In this document: piece after piece, positions 33,776 through 43,023 of the stretch
How positions within the stretch are numbered: the stretch's first letter is position 1
Layout of the letters: every line of letters begins with the position of its first letter
Assembly (NCBI RefSeq): GCF_048269565.1
Contig: NZ_JBLXIK010000006.1
Span: 62,001-126,000, forward strand
Origin: Maricaulis sp048269565
GTDB lineage: Bacteria; Pseudomonadota; Alphaproteobacteria; Caulobacterales; Maricaulaceae
DNA length: 64,000 nt
Direction: 5' to 3'
Notes under the pieces: generated by a model
Database searches by the model: none
What the model saw: the letters and a program-made list of their open reading frames with translations, nothing else
Told to the model about the DNA's origin: nothing
Translations under genes and position numbers: made by a program

Positions 33776-34693
33776 ATGCGTAAAACCATCACGGGCGCTG
33801 CCTTCGCCGCAGCGCTGAGCCTCGCCGTTTCCGTTCCCGCCTTCGCCGACTTGCGGGTCTTCGCCTGCGAACCGGAATGGGGGGCCTTGTCCGAGGAAAT
33901 CGGCGGTGACCACGTCGATATCTACACCGCCACCACCGGCGGCCAGGATCCGCACCAGATCCAGGCCCGTCCGTCCCTGATCGCCCGGGCACGCCGTGCC
34001 GACATATTGATCTGCACCGGCGCGACGCTGGAGATCGGCTGGTTGCCCCAGGTCGTGCGCCAAGCCGCCAATCGCAATATCGGCGAAGGCCAGCCGGGGA
34101 ATTTCGAGGCCACCAGCTTCGTCACCATGCTGGAGGTTCCGACATCGCTGGACCGCGGCCAGGGCGATGTCCATGCCCCGGGCAATCCGCACATCCAGAC
34201 CGACCCCAACAATATCGCGATCGTCGCGCGGGCGCTGGCCCAGCGCTTTGCCGAGCTCGATCCGGACAATGCCGCCGTCTATCAGGCCCGCCTCGCCGAC
34301 TTTCTCGAGCGCTGGGATGCGGCGTTGCTGCGCTGGGACACCGCGGCGGAACCCCTGCGGGGTCTTCCGGTCGTGACCCAGCACCAGAGCTGGGTCTATC
34401 TGGAGGAATGGCTCGGCCTCGACCGCATCGCGGTGCTGGAATCCCAGCCTGGCGTGCCGCCTTCGAGCGGACATCTGGCCGAAGTGGTCCAGACGCTGCA
34501 GGCTCAACCGGTGCGCATGGTGATCCGCGCGGCCTACGAAGATGACCGCCCCGCCAATTTCATCGCCGAACGCTCGGGCATTCCCGCAGTGGAACTGCCC
34601 TTCACGGTCGGCGGCACGGATGGCGCTGACGACCTGTTTAGCCTCTATGACGAAACCCTGCGCCGGCTGCTCGCCGCCGCCGGGCAGGAGTAG
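33776..34693 (+). CDS. ZnuA-like periplasmic metal-binding protein
   Basis: The 305-residue cluster A-I substrate-binding protein has a signal peptide ending near AFAD. Expected metal ligands are DPHQIQ (near 62), GNPHIQTDP (near 137) and THQSW (near 200), plus a late acidic site (GADD near 285). The His-rich loop common in ZnuA is reduced. It should deliver Zn(II) or Mn(II) to the permease encoded next. It starts 18 nt after the porin gene with GAAGGA upstream. Confidence 0.85.
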   Translation: MRKTITGAAFAAALSLAVSVPAFADLRVFACEPEWGALSEEIGGDHVDIYTATTGGQDPHQIQARPSLIARARRADILICTGATLEIGWLPQVVRQAANRNIGEGQPGNFEATSFVTMLEVPTSLDRGQGDVHAPGNPHIQTDPNNIAIVARALAQRFAELDPDNAAVYQARLADFLERWDAALLRWDTAAEPLRGLPVVTQHQSWVYLEEWLGLDRIAVLESQPGVPPSSGHLAEVVQTLQAQPVRMVIRAAYEDDRPANFIAERSGIPAVELPFTVGGTDGADDLFSLYDETLRRLLAAAGQE

Positions 34694-34698
34694 GCGGC

Positions 34699-35466
34699 AT
34701 GGGGGCGCTTGAACTCAGCCTGCTGTTTCCCGCGCTGGTCGCGGGGCTGCTGGTCATTTCCACCCATGTGCCGATGGGGCGCCAGGTATTGGCCCGCGGC
34801 ATCGTCTTTATCGATCTGGCGATCGCCCAGGTCGCCGGTCTCGGTGTCACCGCAGCGGCAGCCTTCGGCTTTGATGCCTCGGGCTGGAAGGTCCAGGTCG
34901 CCGCTGTCGCAGCCGCCATGCTGGGGGCCGTGCTGTTGCGTTGGACCGAGAAGCGCTGGCCATCGGTGCAGGAGGCGTTGATCGGCGTCCTGTTCGTGTT
35001 TGCGGCCAGTGTGGAGCTCCTGCTGCTGGCCAATAATCCGCATGGTGGCGAACATCTCAAGGACCTGTTGGTCGGACAGATTCTCTGGGTGTCGCTCGAC
35101 AGCCTCTGGCCGATCGCCTTGATGTATCTTGTCGTGCTGGCGATCTGGTTTCTGGCCCGCGACCGCATCGGCCGGATCGGCTTTTACGGCCTGTTCGCGC
35201 TGGTGGTGACGCAATCGGTGCAGCTGGTGGGGATCTATCTCGTCTTCACGACTCTGATCGCACCCGCACTGGCGGCCCGCTTCTGGCCGGAACGCTTCGG
35301 GCTTGCCATCGCCTATGGTGTTGCCCTGGCCGGCTATGTCATCGGCCTGCTCGCCTCGGCCGCGTTCGACCTGCCGACCGGCGCCGTCATTGTCGTGGCG
35401 ATTGTCGTGCTGATGGCGGGATCGATCCTGATCCGTGGCCGCGAAGTCAGCTCGGTCGAACACTAG
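34699..35466 (+). CDS. Metal ABC transporter permease (ZnuB-like)
   Basis: The 255-residue ABC-3 family permease has about eight membrane helices and the conserved GIVFIDLAIAQVAGLGV near residue 35, which contacts the ATPase. The distance to the binding-protein gene is 5 nt. No ATP-binding subunit is encoded next to it, so the ATPase must come from elsewhere. Zinc is the most likely substrate. Confidence 0.85.
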   Translation: MGALELSLLFPALVAGLLVISTHVPMGRQVLARGIVFIDLAIAQVAGLGVTAAAAFGFDASGWKVQVAAVAAAMLGAVLLRWTEKRWPSVQEALIGVLFVFAASVELLLLANNPHGGEHLKDLLVGQILWVSLDSLWPIALMYLVVLAIWFLARDRIGRIGFYGLFALVVTQSVQLVGIYLVFTTLIAPALAARFWPERFGLAIAYGVALAGYVIGLLASAAFDLPTGAVIVVAIVVLMAGSILIRGREVSSVEH

Positions 35467-35480
35467 ACCTGGGACCCTGT

Positions 35481-35504
35481 CCGTCGGAGCCAGGGCTCCG
35501 GCGG
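35481..35504. terminator. Hairpin between convergent genes
   Basis: CCGTCGGAGC-CAGG-GCTCCGGCGG forms a 10-bp stem with one G-T wobble between the permease and hydrolase stops. It lacks a clear T-tract but is well placed as a bidirectional terminator. Confidence 0.5.
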
Positions 35505-35517
35505 GCAAGGTGACCGG

Positions 35518-36561
35518 TCAGATAATCTCGTCCTCGTCGAATATCGGCTCGGCATCGAGTTCCGACGCCATGTCCTCGAGTGTGGATTCGGCATCGGCCT
35601 TGCTGCTCAGCCGGGCGATATGGAACAGGCCATCGCCTTCATTGACCACAGGCAGATTGGTGCGGCCGATAATCAGCCCGCTCTGTTCGGCAATCAGTTC
35701 GATCTCGATCTCGCCGAACGGGTCGGAAATCACGCCGAGCACATCACCGGCCGAGATCTGGTCACCGATGGTCTTGTAGCTGCGCATCAGCCCGCCGGCA
35801 GGCGCCCGCATCCAGACGCTCGAGCGCGATTTCATCGGCGCGGTCCGGGTTGGCTGGACGGTCTTGGTGCTGATCATTTCCAGCTGACGCATCACCCGCA
35901 ATATGCCGGAGACCCCGGCCCGGATGGCAAATTCATCGAAGCGCAGGCCTTCACCGGCTTCGTAGAGCAGGACATCGACACCGGCCTCCTGCGCCGTGTG
36001 ACGCAGTGAGCCCTCACGGGTTTTCGAGGTCAGGATCAGCGGGGCACCAAAAGCTTCGGCCAGCTCCATCGTGCGTGGGTGGGCCGGGGAAATCCGGATT
36101 TGCGGCAGATTGGTGCGATTGATTGCGGCCGAATGGAGATCAATGCCGACATCGGAGCGCTTGACGATTTCCGTCATGAAGATGTGCGCCAGCCGCGCCG
36201 CGAGTGAGCCCTGGGTGCTGCCGGGAAAACAGCGATTGAGATCGCGGCGGTCAGGCAGATAGCGCGAATGCGACATGAAGCCGTAGGTGTTGACGATCGG
36301 CACGGTGAGCAGCGTCCCGCGCAGCCGGGCGAGGGCCGGGCTGCGCAGCAGACGGCGGACAATCTCGACACCGATGATCTCGTCGCCATGGATGGCGGCG
36401 CTGACGAACAGGGTCGGCCCGGCGCGCTTGCCGTGAACAACATGCGCCGACATCGTCACCGGGGTGTGATCAGACAACACGCTGACGGGCAGATCGATCG
36501 TGGCGCGTGTGCCGGCGGCGACATCATGCGTGCCGATCCGGAAGTCGGGGCGCGATGGCAT
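35518..36561 (-). CDS. Succinylglutamate desuccinylase/aspartoacylase-family hydrolase
   Basis: The 347-residue M14-type zinc hydrolase has the HGDE metal motif (about residue 58), VNTYGFMSHSRYLPDRRDLNRCFPG (substrate-binding Arg residues) and DLHSA (about 140). A C-terminal biotinyl-lipoyl-like beta domain follows (SSVWMRAPAGGLMRSYKTIGDQI). Such proteins deacylate N-acyl amino acids or trim related amide bonds; in several bacteria they sit near RimK-type ligases, which are absent here. Its ATG overlaps the stop of a small upstream ORF (TGATG). Confidence 0.85.
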   Translation of the reverse strand: MPSRPDFRIGTHDVAAGTRATIDLPVSVLSDHTPVTMSAHVVHGKRAGPTLFVSAAIHGDEIIGVEIVRRLLRSPALARLRGTLLTVPIVNTYGFMSHSRYLPDRRDLNRCFPGSTQGSLAARLAHIFMTEIVKRSDVGIDLHSAAINRTNLPQIRISPAHPRTMELAEAFGAPLILTSKTREGSLRHTAQEAGVDVLLYEAGEGLRFDEFAIRAGVSGILRVMRQLEMISTKTVQPTRTAPMKSRSSVWMRAPAGGLMRSYKTIGDQISAGDVLGVISDPFGEIEIELIAEQSGLIIGRTNLPVVNEGDGLFHIARLSSKADAESTLEDMASELDAEPIFDEDEII

Positions 36562-36713
36562 CAGCGGGCACCCATGGTCTTGGTTATGCCAGGCATGGTC
36601 ATCTTCTCCAAAAGCGCGATGATCTTGCCGTCATCGCAGGCCCCCTCATTGGTGCGGCACCGGTTGCCGCAAAAGCCATCCATATCGGGCAAGGGGCGCG
36701 CCGGCCGGGTCAT
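36561..36713 (-). CDS. Possible 50-residue cysteine-containing microprotein
   Basis: A short frame ends in a TGATG overlap with the downstream hydrolase, the arrangement used by coupled genes throughout this window. The predicted product has Cys-15, Cys-19 and Cys-26 in FCGNRC and EGACDDGK, followed by a helix (KIIALLEKM). Composition is balanced, not the Arg/Pro-rich pattern of shadow frames. There is no strong ribosome-binding site at ATG 36713; ATG 36683 is an alternative. Family unknown; a metal- or redox-linked partner of the hydrolase is possible. Confidence 0.4.
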   Translation of the reverse strand: MTRPARPLPDMDGFCGNRCRTNEGACDDGKIIALLEKMTMPGITKTMGAR

Positions 36714-36759
36714 CGAGGGCGGGGGAGTTTGAATTCATGCAGGCTTCTAAAATGGCAAT

Positions 36760-36787
36760 CCAGAACTGTCGACAGAAAGAGTTCTGG
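36760..36787. repeat. 8-bp inverted repeat upstream of the microprotein
   Basis: CCAGAACT and AGTTCTGG are separated by 12 nt, between the TetR gene end and the small ORF start on the same strand. It could be an operator or a weak terminator of the TetR transcript. Confidence 0.4.
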
Positions 36788-36863
36788 CCTGATGCCAAAC
36801 GATTCTTCCGGGGACTCGATATCGGACTGTCCCTGCGACGCCGCCACGACCGGATTCAGGGGG

Positions 36864-37472
36864 TCAGGCCCCGGTTGGCCCGGGTTGTTCCGGGATGGTG
36901 CCGGGCTGAAACTCGCTGATGCTGAGCCGGACCAGATCCTGGATGCGCTGCTGGAAGGCTTCAGGAATGGCGGCGCTACCCTTCCAGGGGCCACGGATAA
37001 GTTCACTGACGATCAGCCCGATGATTACGCTGCCCATCAGGCGGGCCCGCAGCTCGCAATGCTCGCCTTCAAGCAGGCGTGCAACGGGCTCGTCAAAACG
37101 CCTGACCATGGCTTCGCGGACGATGCCGGCGGCCGTTTTCGAGGAGGCCGAGCGCAGCATCATGAGCAGGTCGTCGATCGCCTCCGGGTCACCGGACTTG
37201 CTGGCGACCATTTCCGACACGCGGGCGCAAAGGCCCTCGCGGCCCTGCTTGATGATTTCCAGCGGTTTGTCCGGGCGCTCCAGCAATTGGGCGAACAAAT
37301 CCTCCTTGGAGCCGAAATAGCGGCATATCAGCGCCGCATCGACACCGGCCTTCTGGGCGATGTCGCGAATACCGACCTCGTCATAGCTTTCATGCGAAAA
37401 GCAATCGCGGGCTGCGGTCAGGATGGCGGCGCGTGTGGCTTCGGCATTACGGGGTCTGGCAGGCTTGGCCAT
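36864..37472 (-). CDS. TetR-family regulator of the RND efflux genes
   Basis: The 202-residue protein has a TetR helix-turn-helix (AILTAARDCFSHESYDEVGIRDIAQKAGVDAALICRYFGSKEDLF). It also has a C-terminal domain of the type where a later motif reads ARLMGSVIIGLIVSELI. It is divergent from the RND efflux operon with a palindrome between them, the common arrangement for a local repressor released by a pump substrate. I chose ATG 37472; ATG 37505 is possible. Confidence 0.85.
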   Translation of the reverse strand: MAKPARPRNAEATRAAILTAARDCFSHESYDEVGIRDIAQKAGVDAALICRYFGSKEDLFAQLLERPDKPLEIIKQGREGLCARVSEMVASKSGDPEAIDDLLMMLRSASSKTAAGIVREAMVRRFDEPVARLLEGEHCELRARLMGSVIIGLIVSELIRGPWKGSAAIPEAFQQRIQDLVRLSISEFQPGTIPEQPGPTGA

Positions 37473-37511
37473 GGAAATCGACTCTTTCGAAACTTGGTTT
37501 GTCATCGGCTG

Positions 37512-37545
37512 TTGACATACCATAACCAATCCGACATTGAATGTC
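37512..37545 (+). promoter_or_regulatory. RND operon promoter with overlapping palindromic operator
   Basis: TTGACA (37512) and a weak CATTGA (37535) lie 17 nt apart. The palindrome GACATT-G-AATGTC (37533-37545) covers the -10 position, as expected for repression by the divergent TetR protein. Confidence 0.45.
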
Positions 37546-37606
37546 ACCGGGTGATGACTTGTGGCCTCGGCCGCACGCATACCGACCGGCTTTCCAAGGA
37601 TCAGAC

Positions 37607-38794
37607 ATGACTCGCCTCGCTTCATTTGCCGCCACTCTCTGCCTTTCGCTCGCCCTGACGGCCTGCGGCGCCGGGGGTGGTTCCCAACAGGCGCCCGGTG
37701 CGCCGCCGGTTGATGTCGCCACTCCGCTCGCCGAGCGCGTGGCCGACTGGGACGTGTTTACGGGCCGGTTTGACTCGCCGGAACATGTCGATGTGCGCAG
37801 CCGGGTCAGTGGCTATATCGACGCGGTGCATTTCGAGGACGGCGCCATCGTTGAAGCCGGACAGCTTTTGTTCACACTGGATCCGCGCCCGTTTGAGGCT
37901 GTGCTCGCCGCGGCGAACGGGCAGCTGGCCCAGGCACGAGCGCAACTGGTGCAGGCCCGTGCGGATCTGGACCGGGCCGAGCGGCTGCTGACCTCGCGCG
38001 CGATCTCCGAGGAAACGATCGAGCAACGGCGCACCGCGCTGCGAACCGCGGAAGCGGGCGTTGCATCGGCGAGCGCCAATGCCGACGCCGCGGCGCTCAA
38101 TCTTGAATTCACCCAGGTGACAGCTCCGGCGGCGGGCCGCACCTCTTCGCGCATGGTCGACCCGGGCAATCTCGTCTCAGGCGGCAGTTCCTCGGGCGAC
38201 ATCCTGACGACAATTGTCGGGTCCGACCCGCTCTATTTTGAGTTCGACGCCTCGGAAGCGGTCTATCTGCGCTATCAGCGCCGCGAGCGTACCGATATCG
38301 CATCGCGCGTTGAAATCCGGCTGCAGGATGAGGCCGATTATCTGCACGTTGGCGAAATCGTCTTCGCCGACAATCGCATCAATCCGGCCTCGGGCACCAT
38401 CCGGGTGCGGGCCCGGGTCGCCAATCCTGACGGGTTGATCCGCCCGGGCATGCTTGGGGCCGCGCGCGTTGGTGGCAGCGCCTTCTATGAAGCCTTGTTG
38501 ATTCCGCAAACCGCCATCCTGTCTGACGGGCCGCGCCGGATCGTCTATGTCGTCAATGCCGAGAATATTGTCGAGCCGCGTGTCGTGGTCCCGGGGCCAC
38601 CGAGCGGCAATCTGCAGGTGATCTCCTCCGGGCTCACACCGGCCGACCGCGTGGTCGTCAACGGACTGATGCGGACCCGGCCGGGCGGCAGTGTCACGCC
38701 GCAGGTGGTCGAGATCGTCCGGATCGACAGCCAGGGCCCTTCGGTGCCGATCCAGTCCCAGCCCGCATCCGGTGCCTTCCCCGCCGATCAGTAA
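37607..38794 (+). CDS. RND efflux periplasmic adaptor, lipoprotein
   Basis: The 395-residue membrane-fusion protein has lipobox LTAC (Cys-19), a lipoyl half-motif VDVRSRVSGYIDAVHFEDGAIVEAGQLLF, and an alpha-hairpin coiled coil (about 95-165). A beta-barrel and membrane-proximal domain follow. It joins the inner-membrane RND pump to an outer-membrane channel. AAGGA precedes the start, and the pump gene follows after 39 nt. Confidence 0.9.
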   Translation: MTRLASFAATLCLSLALTACGAGGGSQQAPGAPPVDVATPLAERVADWDVFTGRFDSPEHVDVRSRVSGYIDAVHFEDGAIVEAGQLLFTLDPRPFEAVLAAANGQLAQARAQLVQARADLDRAERLLTSRAISEETIEQRRTALRTAEAGVASASANADAAALNLEFTQVTAPAAGRTSSRMVDPGNLVSGGSSSGDILTTIVGSDPLYFEFDASEAVYLRYQRRERTDIASRVEIRLQDEADYLHVGEIVFADNRINPASGTIRVRARVANPDGLIRPGMLGAARVGGSAFYEALLIPQTAILSDGPRRIVYVVNAENIVEPRVVVPGPPSGNLQVISSGLTPADRVVVNGLMRTRPGGSVTPQVVEIVRIDSQGPSVPIQSQPASGAFPADQ

Positions 38795-38833
38795 TCGTTT
38801 CTCGCGCTCAAACGCGACCAGGAAATCAACACC

Positions 38834-41800
38834 ATGCGCCTCTCCCACTTCTTCATTGACCGGCCGATTTTCGCGCTGGTCCTCGCGGCATTCACCACGC
38901 TGATGGGCGTCTTCGCCTATCCGCAATTGCCGCTGGCCCAGTATCCCGAGATCGCGCCACCGACCATCCAGGTTAGCGCCAGCTATCCCGGTGCGACGGC
39001 CGAAGACGTCGCGGCGCAGGTCGCGGCGCCGCTGGAGCAGGAGATCAATGGCGTCGAGGGCATGCTCTACATGGCATCCTCTTCGACCGCTGACGGGCAG
39101 GCGAGCATCACGGTCACCTTTCAGCCCGGCACCGATATCGATACCGCCCAGGTGCTGGTCCAGAACCGGGTCAACCGGGCCGAAACGCGGCTCCCGGATA
39201 CCGTGCGCCAGACCGGTGTTTCGGTGCAGGCGCAGGCCAGTGGCTTCCTGCTGCTGATCGCCCTGCGCTCGCTCGATGGTGAACTCGATGCCGACTATCT
39301 CGGCAACTACGCCACCTCCGACCTTCGCGACCGCATGCTGCGGCTGGACGGGGTGGGTGATGTGCGCATCTTTGGTGCCGGGAGCTACTCCATGCGCGTC
39401 TGGATCGATCCGGACCGCGCGGCAGCACGTGGCCTGACGGCCTCCGACATTGTCGGTGCCCTGCGGGCCCAGAATATCCAGGCCGCGGGCGGCAATCTCG
39501 GTCAGCCCCCCTTCGCCGAAGGCCTGCCGGCGGCATTCCAGTTGCCGGTCCAGGTCCGCGGACGGCTGATTGGCACCGAGGAATTTGCCGATGTCGTCGT
39601 CCATCGTGATGCCGCCGGCGCCGTCACCCGTCTCAGCGACGTCGCACGGATCGAGCTTGGCTCGGAATCCTATCTCGTGCGTGGCTATTTCGGCGGCGTT
39701 TCCGGTGTCGGCATCGCGATCGTGCAACAGCCCGGAGCCAATGCCCTCGCGACGGCCGAGCGCGTGATGAATACGATCGAGGAAGCGGCGCTCAGCTTCC
39801 CCGAGGGCATGGACTACATCATTCCCTACAACCCGACCGAATTCGTGGAGGCGTCGGTGGAGGCGGTGCAGAGCACGCTGATCGAAGCGGTGCTCCTGGT
39901 CGTTCTGGTCGTTGTCATCTTCCTGCAGAGCTGGCGCGCGGCCCTGATTCCGATCGTCGCCATCCCGATCTCCATTGTCGGTATCTTCGCCGTCCAGCTG
40001 GCTCTCGGCTTCTCCATCAACTCCCTGTCTCTCTTCGCCATGGTGCTGGCGGTCGGGATTGTCGTCGATGACGCCATTGTTGTTGTCGAGAATGTCGAAC
40101 GGCTGATGCGCCAGGGCCTTTCCGCCCGCGATGCCTCACGCAAGTCGATGGACGAGGTCAGCGGTGCGCTGGTTGCCATGACGCTCGTTCTGGTTTCGGT
40201 CTTTGTGCCGACCGCCTTCCTGGGCGGGATTCCGGGCATTTTCTATCGCCAGTTTGCCGTCGCCATCGCGTCGGCTGCCGTGATCTCGCTATTCGTCTCC
40301 CTGACCCTGACACCGGCCATGTGTGCGCTCTTGCTCAAGCCCCATGGCGATGGCGAGGCGAAGGACCGCCTCGGTTTCATGGCGCCGCTGCGCTATGCCG
40401 GGCGCCAGTTCAATGCCGGCTTTGATTGGCTGGCCAATTATTATGGCAAATCGGTCGCGCGCCTGGTGCGCACGGTCATGATTGTGCTGATCGCCTACGG
40501 CGCCCTGCTTGGCCTGACCGCCTGGCGCCTGACCGACACGCCGACCGGCTTTATTCCCGAGCAGGACCAGGGGTCACTGATCGGCGTGATCCAGCTGCCG
40601 CCCGGGGCCTCGCTGGCGCGCACCGACGAGGTTGTCCAGCGCGCGCAGCAAGTGCTGCTGAATACCGACGGCGTCGAGACACTGGCGGCACTTGTCGGGC
40701 TGGACGGGTCCAGCTTCACCATGGGCTCGAACGCGGCGACCATGTTCATCGGACTGGATCCTTATGAAGAGCGGTTGGGCCGCCCGGGCATGTCCGCTGT
40801 CGAGCTCTCGCAGCAGCTCACCGGCGTTCTCGGCCAGGTGATACCGGAGGGCTTTGCCTTCATCATTGCCCCGCCTGCCGTGCGCGGCATGGGCAATGGG
40901 GGTGGTTTCAAGCTCATGGTCCAGGACCGGTCGGGACAGGGCATGGAGGCCCTGCAGAATGCCGCCAATGCGGTCATTGCCGCCGCCAACCAGGATCCGC
41001 GTGTGCAGCGCGTCTATACCAGTTTCAACACAAGTTCCCCGCGTATCCGGGTGGATGTTGATCGCGACCGGGCCCAGCGCATCGGGGTCGACCCGGAGGA
41101 TGTCTACACAACGCTCGGCATTTATCTGGGCGGTAGCTATGTGAATGATTTCAACTTCCTGGGTCGAACATTCCGGGTGATGGCCCAGGCCGATGCACCA
41201 TTCCGCAATGATGTCGCCGATATCGGACGGCTGCGGGTGCGCTCCCTGACGGGAGAAATGGTGCCAATCTCGGCAATTGCGACAGTGAGCCCCGATTCAG
41301 GTCCCATCCGTGTCGTTCGCCATAATATTTTCCCTTCGGTCGAAGTGCAGGGCAGCACACCGCCCGGCTGGTCGAGCAGCGACTCGCTCACGGCGATGGA
41401 AGAAATCGCCGACGCCACCCTGCCGCCAGGCTTTGGTTATGAATGGACCGAACTGGCCTATCAGGAGCGCGCTGCCGGCGATTCCGGCCTGTTCGTCTTC
41501 GCCCTCGCCGTGGTCTTCGTCTTCCTGGTGCTGGCTGCACAATATGAGGCCTTCACCCTGCCTTGGGCGGTGATCTTCATTGTCCCGATGTGCGTGCTCG
41601 CTGCGATGATCGGGGTCAATCTGGCCGGGATGGACAATAATATCCTGACCCAGGTCGGCTTGATCGTCCTGATCGCCCTGGCGGCCAAGAATGCCATCCT
41701 GCTGGTGGAATTCGCCAAACAGTCCGAAGACCGCGAACACTTGTCACCGGGAGACGCGGCGGTGATGTCGGCACGGTTGCGCCTGCGCCCGATCCTGATG

Positions 41801-42043
41801 ACGGCGCTGGCCTTCATTCTCGGCGTTACCCCGCTGGCCTTCGCCCACGGCGCCGGCGCGGAAATGCGCCAGGCCCTCGGCGTTGCCGTATTTTCCGGCA
41901 TGATCGGCGTGACGATATTCGGCCTGATCTTCACGCCGGTCTTCTATGTCGTCGGACGCTGGGTCTCGGCACGTCTGCCAAAGCCCGATACCGGCCAGGG
42001 CCCCGACACTCGCCAGGGCAATGAGGGCGACAGCACGGTCTGA
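38834..42043 (+). CDS. RND efflux transporter, HAE1 (AcrB/MexB) type
   Basis: The 1069-residue pump has twelve membrane helices and two large periplasmic loops. The proton-relay residues are intact: adjacent Asp in GIVVDDAIVVVENVERLM (about 408) and Lys in AAKNAILLVEFAKQ. The start RLSHFFIDRPIFA and the DxxTAQVLVQNRV segment are typical of the hydrophobe/amphiphile exporters. No outer-membrane factor gene is adjacent, so a TolC-like protein elsewhere must complete the pump. Substrate range cannot be read from sequence. Confidence 0.95.
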   Translation: MRLSHFFIDRPIFALVLAAFTTLMGVFAYPQLPLAQYPEIAPPTIQVSASYPGATAEDVAAQVAAPLEQEINGVEGMLYMASSSTADGQASITVTFQPGTDIDTAQVLVQNRVNRAETRLPDTVRQTGVSVQAQASGFLLLIALRSLDGELDADYLGNYATSDLRDRMLRLDGVGDVRIFGAGSYSMRVWIDPDRAAARGLTASDIVGALRAQNIQAAGGNLGQPPFAEGLPAAFQLPVQVRGRLIGTEEFADVVVHRDAAGAVTRLSDVARIELGSESYLVRGYFGGVSGVGIAIVQQPGANALATAERVMNTIEEAALSFPEGMDYIIPYNPTEFVEASVEAVQSTLIEAVLLVVLVVVIFLQSWRAALIPIVAIPISIVGIFAVQLALGFSINSLSLFAMVLAVGIVVDDAIVVVENVERLMRQGLSARDASRKSMDEVSGALVAMTLVLVSVFVPTAFLGGIPGIFYRQFAVAIASAAVISLFVSLTLTPAMCALLLKPHGDGEAKDRLGFMAPLRYAGRQFNAGFDWLANYYGKSVARLVRTVMIVLIAYGALLGLTAWRLTDTPTGFIPEQDQGSLIGVIQLPPGASLARTDEVVQRAQQVLLNTDGVETLAALVGLDGSSFTMGSNAATMFIGLDPYEERLGRPGMSAVELSQQLTGVLGQVIPEGFAFIIAPPAVRGMGNGGGFKLMVQDRSGQGMEALQNAANAVIAAANQDPRVQRVYTSFNTSSPRIRVDVDRDRAQRIGVDPEDVYTTLGIYLGGSYVNDFNFLGRTFRVMAQADAPFRNDVADIGRLRVRSLTGEMVPISAIATVSPDSGPIRVVRHNIFPSVEVQGSTPPGWSSSDSLTAMEEIADATLPPGFGYEWTELAYQERAAGDSGLFVFALAVVFVFLVLAAQYEAFTLPWAVIFIVPMCVLAAMIGVNLAGMDNNILTQVGLIVLIALAAKNAILLVEFAKQSEDREHLSPGDAAVMSARLRLRPILMTALAFILGVTPLAFAHGAGAEMRQALGVAVFSGMIGVTIFGLIFTPVFYVVGRWVSARLPKPDTGQGPDTRQGNEGDSTV

Positions 42044-42066
42044 TTTGAAGCCATACCGGAATCGCG

Positions 42067-42088
42067 AAAGGCGGAAGTTTCCGCTTTT
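42067..42088 (+). terminator. Rho-independent terminator of the RND operon
   Basis: AAAGGCGGAA-GT-TTCCGCTTTT gives a stem of about 9-10 bp followed by the T-run, 24 nt after the pump stop. Confidence 0.8.
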
Positions 42089-42168
42089 GTGGCTTGGCGT
42101 GATGGCATACTTGGGCAAGTATTCGCGTGATCCGTGTGTTCGTCGCGGAAATCTGTCCAGGAGCGCCT

Positions 42169-43023
42169 ATGCCAGCCCAGTTCGAATTCGCTGACCGCAC
42201 AGCGGTGATAACGGGGGCCGCGAGCGGCATCGGCGCGGCCCTGGCCCATGGTCTGGCCGCGCGCGGCTGCCGTCTGGCACTGGCAGATATCGACGAGCAG
42301 GGCCTGGACAGGGTCGCTGCAGCGCTCGACATCGCGCCGGACCGGGTCAGCCTGCACCATCTCGATGTCTCCGACCGGGAAGCGATCAACGCGCTGCCCG
42401 CCGCGGTGCGCGCGGCGCATGGCGGTGCGGCGCTGTTGTTCAACAATGCCGGTGTCGCCGTCGGCGGCCGGTTCGAGGATGTGTCCGAGGCCGATTTCGA
42501 CTGGCTGATGTCGATCAATTTCTGGGGCGTGGTGCGCATGACGCGCGCCTTCCTGCCCCTGCTGCGCGAAGCCGACCAGGCCCATATCACCAATATTTCC
42601 AGCTTGTTTGGCCTGGTCGCTCCGGCCGGCCAGACCGCCTATAGCGCTAGCAAATTTGCCGTGCGCGGCTTTTCCGACTCGCTGCGCCATGAACTGGCCG
42701 GCAGCTCGGTCGGTGTCACCACCATCCATCCCGGCGGGATCCGGACCTCGATCGCGAAGAATGCCCGCCATGCGGCCGGAGCGTCGAAGGCCGAGCTTGA
42801 AGCGGGCCTTGCGCGCTTCGAGAAACTCCTCGTCATGCCGCCGGAGCAGGCGGCGGAGACCATTCTTCGCGGCGTCGCCCGCCGCCGTCCGCGTGTGCTG
42901 GTCGGGCGCGATGCCCATTTCATGGCCTTTTTCGAACGCCTCTTCCCGGCGCACTACTGGAGCCTGATCGGCCCCAAGGCGATGCATGAGGACGCGGACT
43001 CAACAACAGGGGAAACGTCATGA
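42169..43023 (+). CDS. Short-chain dehydrogenase/reductase
   Basis: The 284-residue classical SDR has the dinucleotide motif TGAASGIG (about residue 14), NNAG (about 92), catalytic Ser in NISSL (about 144) and YSASK (about 157). A C-terminal extension (about 250-284, RDAHFMAFFERLFPAHYWSLIG) resembles SDRs acting on lipophilic substrates. AGGAG precedes ATG 42169. It overlaps the hydrolase gene by 4 nt, so the pair probably acts on related substrates. Confidence 0.85.
   Translation: MPAQFEFADRTAVITGAASGIGAALAHGLAARGCRLALADIDEQGLDRVAAALDIAPDRVSLHHLDVSDREAINALPAAVRAAHGGAALLFNNAGVAVGGRFEDVSEADFDWLMSINFWGVVRMTRAFLPLLREADQAHITNISSLFGLVAPAGQTAYSASKFAVRGFSDSLRHELAGSSVGVTTIHPGGIRTSIAKNARHAAGASKAELEAGLARFEKLLVMPPEQAAETILRGVARRRPRVLVGRDAHFMAFFERLFPAHYWSLIGPKAMHEDADSTTGETS

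Noticed and set aside
36737..36919. 60-residue plus-strand frame between the TetR and hydrolase genes
   Set aside because: Overlaps the 3' end of the TetR gene, lacks a ribosome-binding site and has shadow-like composition.
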